Positions 57,637-64,000 of a DNA stretch of 64,000 bases are shown here, piece by piece. Below the pieces are notes generated by a model that ran no database searches, was not told the origin of the DNA, and saw only the letters and a list, made by a program, of their open reading frames with translations. The position numbers were made by a program, and so were the translations under genes. The DNA is from Papilionanthe hookeriana x Papilionanthe teres (taxonomy: Eukaryota > Streptophyta > Magnoliopsida > Asparagales > Orchidaceae). The stretch spans positions 33,234,930 through 33,298,929 of the forward strand of contig CM040439.1 in assembly GCA_022702705.1 (NCBI GenBank), in the 5' to 3' direction. How positions within the stretch are numbered: the stretch's first letter is position 1; every line of letters starts with the position of its first letter.

Positions 57637-59158
57637 GTTACTTTGCAATTTTAAAGAATTTTTTACAACGTTTGAAGAGGTGTTTGAGGCATCCTTTAGT
57701 ACAAACATGTGTAACTGATCAAGGGCACTAAAAGACATTTAAATTTCACTTGAAAGGATGCATCTCTTGGGTAGATTCATTGAATATAGACACATTTTGA
57801 AGAGACACCAAGGCACCTTTTGAGAAAATATAAAAGGACTTGAAGAGAAGTTTGAGAGAGAGAGAGAGTGGAGAGAGGCTATTAGAAAGTAGAATTAGTG
57901 TGTTTTTAGAGAGTTTAGAGATAAGGATTTGTAGGAATCTTACTTAGGATTTCTTCACACTTTTCTCCTTCCTAATAAAAGAGAAGGTGAGTAGGGATTC
58001 CTAAGTAAAAATCCATTGTGTAGAGAGATTTAAACCCTCTTGGGTTGGGCGACTAGTCCAAGGGATTCTTGTAAGAGTAAGGAAGAGATTCAAAGGAACT
58101 TTAAGAGTTTGGTGGAGAGGAACTTGAGATAAGTTTTTATCTTTGTGCTTCATTTGATTTTAATTGAGACTTCTTGTGTTTTCTACTTGGTTTCTACTTT
58201 TAAAACTACTTGTTGTGTTTTCTCCATGGATTCTGAGTAGCCTGCTTTATCTTTTTCCTTAAAATGAAAAGTAATTAAGTGTTAGATGAAAGTTGTGGAA
58301 GTATTGATCTTTAATATTGGAAGAAGTTGTGTTGAGTTAATCATTGCACTTCATTTACTTCTTGATTTGACGAATTAAGATGTTAACATTTGTTGTGAGA
58401 ACATGTAAGATTCTAGTAGGTAATGTCTTAATCAATAATAGGTAGTAATCATATGGGATTGTTTGGATGAGAAAGTAATTCAAATAATCTTGTGCAAATA
58501 AATGGGGAAATATACTTTGATGGGTGTAGAATTAAAGACTTTTGGGTGACAAACTAAAGCTCCTAATTTGATTTATTATTTTAGGTTTTGGTGTGAGAGT
58601 TAGCTCCCAGGTGGAGGGAAAGGAGGGAATTCTAGTGTGAGAGTTAGTATTTTCCCTACTTAACTCGTCTTCAAAATTATTCAAATTTTAAACTAACCAA
58701 TGTACTTTATAATATCTTTAGTAAGGGTAAAGAATAAAACTGTTTCTATTTGGCATAACACTTTTTGAATATTTCCACAACAGAATTATTTTACTTATTA
58801 CTTATTCATGATAAACAAAAAAATATTTTCATCTATACTTCTTTAATCTTACAAAAATCTCATTATTGTTAGTAAATTGTTTACTTTGTTTCATAATTTA
58901 AGAAAATACAAAAAAGAGTAGAATTTCTAAAATCATTTGATATCCAAAACTATTTAAGTAAGAGTCATTTTTAAATAGAATTTGTGATCTAAAAACCTTT
59001 TTATCTTTTAATATTCATAAATTTTCCCCGTGGGATCGATATTTTGGGGCTTAATCAGAAAGTCTTATATTACTTGATAACGATACATATACTTGCGTAG
59101 AATCCCTAAATTAAAATATCACTATTATATTCTTATTCACACCTCATAAATTGACTCA
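57637..59158 (+). mobile_element. E3 3' LTR, right part, with TATA-type promoter
   Basis: Starts with the GTTAC duplication of E1 (57637-57641) and continues the LTR cut at 39138. A TATA-like TATAAAA is at 57829-57835, followed by a GA run at 57862-57869, as expected for the U3/R part. Near the right end, CCCGTGGGATCGATATTTTGG and ACGATACATATACTTGCG (59028-59100) are the plus-strand versions of words conserved in the E1/E2 LTRs, which confirms orientation. The end at about 59158 (GACTCA) is set by where the gag-like sequence of E4 begins. Noncoding. Confidence 0.75.
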
Positions 59159-59740
59159 AGTTATTGCTGGCAAAATAAAATAATATCATTCCTAAGTTTA
59201 GCAGTTTTTGAATGTGAGCAATACTTAGCTAAGAATTTTTGGGCTAAGTCACAGCAAGTTCTAATTAATCCAGTTGTTAATAAGTTCAACTACATTTTAA
59301 CTTTATTCCTCAAGGAGAAGGGAAAGAGCCTAATCCTAAAAACGTCGTTTGACACTCCATTATAGCAAAAGTAGCACAAAGTTATAAAAAACTTGCTAAG
59401 TATAAAATTAGATCCTCTGACAGAGTTCCCCTAAATTGGTTGTTCTGCACCATTTGGATAATAACAAGCTTAAGTTCAAATGAGTTACTTATATGACAGG
59501 AGTTTGAATACTTAAGTGAATTTCATTTGTTGTATGATTAGTGTAATCCCTTAATAGTTTATCCACGTTATGATGATCATTAATTGGTATTTGTATCTAA
59601 ATTGATTTGTTAATTGTTCGTCATTTCATCTATAAATTTGTGAAGTCTTTTCCATTTTCTAATTTTCTTAATAGTTCTCTATATTTCTAAATCGTAGGGT
59701 TCAAGTCCTGTAGATTCTGCACTATAAAATCACCAACTGA
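59159..59740 (-). pseudogene. E4 gag remnant (Athila type)
   Basis: The minus strand resembles the E1/E2 gag core. On the plus strand it shares CAATACTTAGCTAAGAATTT, the AAATTGGTTGTTCTGCACCA stretch and CACAAAGTT with 54870-55170, but with many stops and indels. It is cut at its left by the end of E3, so E3 probably integrated in this gag. 59741-59906 is leader. Confidence 0.7.
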
Positions 59741-59758
59741 AGAGTCAATTAGTAGGTT

Positions 59759-59792
59759 ACGCACGCACGCACGCACGCACGCATATATATAT
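59759..59792. repeat. ACGC microsatellite followed by AT repeat
   Basis: Six ACGC units (59759-59782) followed by five AT units, within the E4 leader. Confidence 0.95.
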
Positions 59793-59906
59793 TAAATTGT
59801 CTTTCTTTTTCAAACAAACAATTACACATTAAGACTACAATACAAAATTCCAACTCTAGGTTTAATTGATTCAACTAAAATTCTTCTATGTTAACTACAT
59901 CGTTGC

Positions 59907-59923
59907 TCCTTGGCAATGCTGCC
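59907..59923 (-). promoter_or_regulatory. E4 primer binding site remnant
   Basis: The plus strand CTCCTTGGCAATGCTGCCA-type sequence is a decayed match to the tRNA-Asp 3' end, placed 9 bp before a TG that starts LTR-like sequence. Confidence 0.6.
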
Positions 59924-59932
59924 AAAAAAACC

Positions 59933-61046
59933 TGATGCAACCTTAAATTAAGTGCATATGTACTAACACTCTAAGGCCTATCGCAAGCATACGCATCACT
60001 TTTGGAATTAGGGACTTTTGAGTCCAGGTTGTCGAACTCACAGGGAGTAAGGAGTTTTAGGAAAAGTTCTAGCCTACCAAAATCATTCTTTGCTTGGAAG
60101 TAAAGTTAGTTTTAAGTTATGCTAACTAGTCCTACTAAATTACAACTACTTTTAATGGTTTACTCCTAAAGAAATTCTACTAAATATGTATAAACTGTTG
60201 AGAATTAAGTTAAAAAGCTACCCTCCCTTACGGTGATATAAGTGGTGTGTAGGAAATAAATTTTTTAAATTGTAAATATAGCTAGTGACAAATAGGAGCA
60301 ACTATCTTATTTACCCTATCCCAAGTGCATAAATAAGTTTGGTTAAACTAGTTTTAATTCCTTAAAACACAATTTGAACCCATCAAAGATTATTTCCCCA
60401 TCTATTGCATCTCCCTTTAGTCTACTTTTGCTTAATACCTTATAGTTTAATGTGAATATTCTATTCATTCTTCCATGACCATACATCAGTTCTAACTTTC
60501 CTCCTACAAAAAAAATACAAGATTTTGACCTAAGCACTCCCAAGGACTTCCCAGGCAATCAGAAGCCTTCAACCCCCACCAATGAACCTCTTATCTCCTC
60601 TGCATAACTCCTCATATTGTGTAAGAGTAACTGCTGAAAAACTGCCCAGCAGTTGCTGACGCCTAGGCACCACTGGATGGAGCCTAGGCACCACTGGATG
60701 GAGCCTAGGCACCACTGGATGGAGCCTAGGCACCACTAGATGGAGCCTAGGCGCTAGCTTCTCTGTCTGTTTGGTCATGCCTTGACATTTAGGAACCCAG
60801 GAAGATGGTGCTAAGGTGCTTGTAGGAGCGCATAGGCGCCCTATGACTAGCACTTAGGCGTCAGTGCCTCAAGTCACCTTTTGCTCATTATCTCCTCCGC
60901 TTCGCTTCACTTCGTCTCCACTTCGTTTCACTTCTACTACCTATTTTACCTGCAAGAAAAACATTAAATTTCCCTTCTTTAAGATGTGATTTCATCCATA
61001 GAAATGTGCAATTCATAAATGAAATTGAGCATGCTTTCTACACATC
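59933..61046 (-). mobile_element. E4 5' LTR-like sequence
   Basis: Begins TGATGCAACC. It contains TATCGCAAGCATACGCATCA, the counterpart of CGCAAGTATACGTATCG in the other Athila LTRs, at the same distance from the start. The right end at ACATCA (about 61046) is a guess from the TTTAAGATGTGATTTCATCC words that match the E1 LTR end region. A copy of 60491-60557 lies further right (61138-61203), so the border may be beyond 61200. No gene is seen. Confidence 0.5.
60661..60758. repeat. 21-bp minisatellite in the E4 LTR
   Basis: Four near-identical units of 21 bp (GCCTAGGCACCACTGGATGG plus A) start at 60661, 60682, 60703 and 60724, and a fifth is partial. The minus frame gives a 7-residue repeat (RLHPVVP), but there is no gene evidence around it. 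Confidence 0.95.
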
Positions 61047-61540
61047 AAAATTAAGACAACTTCTACAACCCTCTTTGTTGACTATCCTCCTCACAATACA
61101 ACTCTAAAGCCTCACCAAATTCTCAATGAAAAGCAATTCTAACTTTCCTCTTATAAAAAAAATTACAAGCATTTGACCTAAGAACTCCCAAAGACTTTAT
61201 TGAAAAATTTATCAAAGTAGTTCACCCTTCTATGTTAAATATCTTTTTCTAAGAAAAACACTTGTCAATTCTCATCAACTAAACAAATAAATTAAAAATA
61301 TTTTTTATCAGTTTATCCTAAACCAAAAAGTTGATAAATACCACAACCACAATTCAATTACTCTACCACCTCCAGCTACAAGTTCTTTTTATTACCCGTC
61401 TTTCAATTCTTTCAACCAAGCAAGATCTTCATGTCTTATCTAAACATGATTATATGCATTTATAAGTTGTACATGATCTTAACAAACAAAACACAGAGAT
61501 AAAACAGACATTCAGCAGCAAAGCTAATCTATTTGTTTGA
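61047..61540. other. Receptor kinase 3' flank
   Basis: AT-rich with no ORF of note. 61138-61203 is a diverged direct copy of 60491-60557. The last 200 bp or so before 61540 would hold the kinase 3' untranslated region; I see no certain polyadenylation site. Confidence 0.5.
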
Positions 61541-63985
61541 TCAGCGAGACACAGCAGTTGCTTCATCTTCATCATTCACATAGGATTCTTCGCTGCTCTC
61601 TTTCCTGCTTTCACCATTATCTACTTTTCTCATTGAATCGACCGCAACAGGATTCCAACTACCTATGATATTCTGAAGTGCTGCTGGCAAAGGAGGCATG
61701 TTCACCTCTAAAGCTCCCTCCAGTATCTGAACAACCTGCCGCATTCCTGGCCTCAGTTCCTCCAAGTCCTGAATACACCAGCAAGCAAGTCTGCATACCA
61801 TCGTCAATTGTTCAACATGAACACCTTCCAGTCTCTTATCCAATAAGCTCTTAACATCTCCTTCCACAACCTTTCTTGCAGCCCATGAAGGATAAAATAC
61901 CAGGCTTCCCTCGTCAGAATGCATGTTATTTCTCTGACCAGAAACCACCTCAAAGATCATCATTCCATAGCTATACACATCAACCTTCGGTGTGATTGGC
62001 AGCCCTGCAATCCATTCTGGTGCAAGATAGCCTACAGTGCCTCTCATTGTCGTCAAAACCTTACTGAACTCTCTTCCAATAAGCTTGGCCATTCCAAAGT
62101 CTGAAACTTTAGGGTTATAATCCACATCCAGTAGCACATTGTCAGGTTTTACATCACAGTGCACAATGCGTTCCCTGCACTCCTCGTGAAGGTAAGCCAA
62201 TCCTCTTGCTGTTCCTAAAATGATCTGGAACCTTAGCTCCCAGTTTAGCTCAGTGAAACCATCGCCAAAAAGCTGGGAATCAAGAGAGCCCCTTGGCATG
62301 TGCTCGTAGACAAGAAGCCTTTTGCTCCCTTCAGAGCAAAATCCATGAAGTCTGACCAGATTGACATGTTGAATTGCGCCAAGAGTGCAAACTTCAGCGC
62401 GGAACTGCTTCTCTCCCTGCCTTACATCTTCAAGTTTTTTGACGGCTACTGGTGTGGAGTTAGGAAGCGTTCCTTTGAAGACTGAACCAAAGCCTCCACT
62501 TCCAATCTTTTCAGTGAAGTTCTTGGTGATTCTTTGCAGATCCTTGTAGCTGAACTGCACCAAAGATCCTTCTACTTCTGCGGCCTGGGCTCTTCTCTTC
62601 CTTCTTCTGCATAGGCATATGAGAGTGAAAGCAATTATCAAGACTACAGCAACTCCGGCAACAACTCCAAGAACTACAGCAACTACAACTGTTTTTGAGC
62701 TGCTAGAACTGGGGATGTCGGAGGCCACAAGGCGGAGGTAAAGAGTTACTACCTCCTCACCATCATCATTAGTTTGCTGAAGGTTCCTGAGTTCATCTTT
62801 CCAAATTGAGCAATTTGTGTCATAAACGTAAGAGGTGCAAGAACAGTTGTTCAAGCAAGCTTCTTTGCATTCCACTTCATTCGCCACGTTCAATCTCTCT
62901 GGAATATTTGAAGGTAGCCTCATGTTATACAGCGGCAGAAATCCATCTTTTTTGCATTGTAACTGAGATTTCCTCGAGCACCCTGAACTCCAGTCATTGT
63001 TTGCCCACTCCTCGTCTGAAGCAGGCTTAAAACCAACAGCACAGCTGCAAATCGAATCTTGATTCTTTTCATCACATATTCCAAAAGGTCCACAAAGAGA
63101 GTAGACATCACAGTGAGCTAGAGGCTGGGTGAACTCTGTCTGCCACTGTTGTGTGCTGCTCATCCAGAACCATTGCAAACCTTGCCCTTCGGAATCAACC
63201 ACAAATCGAGTAATTATATTGTTCTCATTCATCGTGTATGTGGCAAACTTTCTGTCTTTAACGTCAATGAATGTAAAGTTGAAGACCGTTTTTTCTCTGG
63301 TTCCTGGAACGTTAGCGAAGTACTGGCCATTCCATAGACCGCTGCTCCAGTACACATTTGATCCATTCCAGATCAAAACATATTCGTTTGAGCCATCAGG
63401 GTTCATGCTTTCCGCAAAGAAACCGGGTGCAGGGTCCTCAGGGCTCTTCCATGATGTCACGCTCTGGTACTCTCCGGTGACTTTGTTCACACCAAGCCAT
63501 CCCCCAGGCATCCATGTATCCGTCGGGTGAGCGAAGCTCTGCCAGAGATCAACTTCTGAGTTTGAACCATTTCTGAGAACAAGGTTCCCTGTATCGAGCA
63601 GGATAGCCATGGCAGCTTTACCAGTGGATTTCGCTGACCATACTGGATTGTTGGAGCTGTTGAGGAGGACGAGATCGCCTAGATCTGAGATTTGAAGCTT
63701 TGAAGTTGTGGAATCAAAGACGGGGGCTTTTCTGTTTGCTACCCAGACGATCGTTTGGCCTGGGAGCTTGTTGTACCAGACGCCTATGTAGAATCTGTAA
63801 GGTTTGCCACGTCTGAAGAAGCCGAGAGCAAAGGTGCCATCTTCGGAAATTAAGGTTTGGTTTCCAGAGAGGGATTGGCCTATAGAGAGGGTGTTTGTTG
63901 CCATGGAAATTATGGAGTTGAGAAACAAAGCTGAAATTATAAGTAGTGTCGCAACAAAACTGGATGGATTGTGGCTGGCAACCAT
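61541..63985 (-). CDS. G-type lectin S-receptor-like serine/threonine protein kinase, intronless
   Basis: A complete 814-codon frame, the only intact gene in the window. It starts at ATG 63985 with a signal peptide (about 1-27). A bulb-type lectin domain follows (about 30-150, DGTFALGFFRRGKPYRF, IVWVANRKAPV). An S-locus glycoprotein/EGF-like part lies at about 205-325 (WSSGLWNGQYF, CDVYSLCGPFGICD), then PAN (about 340-420, CSRKSQLQCKKDGF, CLNNCSCTSYVY). One membrane span lies at about 431-458, then RRRKRR. The kinase (about 490-760) has IGSGGFGSVFKG, VAVKKLE (Lys), HCDVKPDNVLLD, SDFGMAKL and GTVGYLAPEW. HCD in place of HRD makes it a non-RD kinase. It is expected at the plasma membrane as a receptor. 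Length, domain order and lack of introns fit the SD2-type group (like Arabidopsis At2g19130). Promoter and 5' untranslated region are outside the window; only 15 bases remain upstream. Confidence 0.95.
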   Translation of the reverse strand: MVASHNPSSFVATLLIISALFLNSIISMATNTLSIGQSLSGNQTLISEDGTFALGFFRRGKPYRFYIGVWYNKLPGQTIVWVANRKAPVFDSTTSKLQISDLGDLVLLNSSNNPVWSAKSTGKAAMAILLDTGNLVLRNGSNSEVDLWQSFAHPTDTWMPGGWLGVNKVTGEYQSVTSWKSPEDPAPGFFAESMNPDGSNEYVLIWNGSNVYWSSGLWNGQYFANVPGTREKTVFNFTFIDVKDRKFATYTMNENNIITRFVVDSEGQGLQWFWMSSTQQWQTEFTQPLAHCDVYSLCGPFGICDEKNQDSICSCAVGFKPASDEEWANNDWSSGCSRKSQLQCKKDGFLPLYNMRLPSNIPERLNVANEVECKEACLNNCSCTSYVYDTNCSIWKDELRNLQQTNDDGEEVVTLYLRLVASDIPSSSSSKTVVVAVVLGVVAGVAVVLIIAFTLICLCRRRKRRAQAAEVEGSLVQFSYKDLQRITKNFTEKIGSGGFGSVFKGTLPNSTPVAVKKLEDVRQGEKQFRAEVCTLGAIQHVNLVRLHGFCSEGSKRLLVYEHMPRGSLDSQLFGDGFTELNWELRFQIILGTARGLAYLHEECRERIVHCDVKPDNVLLDVDYNPKVSDFGMAKLIGREFSKVLTTMRGTVGYLAPEWIAGLPITPKVDVYSYGMMIFEVVSGQRNNMHSDEGSLVFYPSWAARKVVEGDVKSLLDKRLEGVHVEQLTMVCRLACWCIQDLEELRPGMRQVVQILEGALEVNMPPLPAALQNIIGSWNPVAVDSMRKVDNGESRKESSEESYVNDEDEATAVSR

Positions 63986-64000
63986 GGTTTCCGAAAAAAA

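Noticed and set aside
60569..60853. 94-codon ORF with RLHPVVP repeats
   Set aside because: It is generated by the 21-bp minisatellite; no supporting start context or homologous protein is recognised.
61919..63530. Plus-strand ORFs across the receptor kinase
   Set aside because: They are antisense shadows of the 814-codon kinase frame.

Overview
The window looks like plant nuclear DNA, very probably from a flowering plant. It is AT-rich and consists almost entirely of nested Ty3/gypsy LTR retrotransposons. The only clear host gene is an intronless G-type lectin receptor kinase at the right end (61541-63985, minus strand). The species cannot be told from the sequence alone.

Layout. (1) 1-30088 is a giant Tat/Ogre-like element, called T1 here, on the minus strand. 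Its 3' LTR (1-2745) is cut by the window edge and its complete 5' LTR (22648-30088) is about 7.4 kb. The internal region, read right to left, carries an extra ORF upstream of gag, gag with a CHHC-like knuckle, protease, RT-RNase H, a second (archaeal-type) RNase H and integrase. After integrase comes a captured AlkB-family 2OG-Fe(II) dioxygenase of the plant ALKBH9/ALKBH10 type (4733-6228), and then an array of about 82-bp tandem repeats next to the 3' LTR. (2) T1 is interrupted inside its second RNase H by a 7320-bp solo LTR of the same family (T2, 8184-15503), flanked by the target duplication CATGG. (3) 30089-39138 plus 57637-59158 is a decayed plus-strand Athila-type element (E3) with gag, protease, RT, RNase H, integrase and an env-position ORF. 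T1 is inserted in its primer binding site. (4) E1 (39139-57636, minus strand, duplication GTTAC) is inserted in the E3 3' LTR. It is an Athila derivative that encodes gag and protease but no RT or integrase. (5) E2 (45181-54353, minus strand, duplication GGTTT) has the same reduced design and is inserted in E1 gag. (6) 59159-61046 is a fragment of a fourth Athila-type element (E4): gag start, PBS and LTR. E3 appears to be inserted in its gag.

The insertions give a relative order: E4, then E3, then T1 (later hit by T2) and E1 (later hit by E2). Only the receptor kinase reads as an undamaged gene. All element ORFs carry stops or frameshifts.

The most unusual content is the AlkB-like dioxygenase between integrase and the 3' LTR of a giant Tat element. 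Its iron and 2OG ligands can all be recognised, although in shifted frames. Several frame breaks fall where CG-containing strings replace CAG/CTG/CAA-like strings. The same pattern separates otherwise near-identical LTR pairs in this window, so some breaks could be consensus errors at methylated cytosines rather than real decay.
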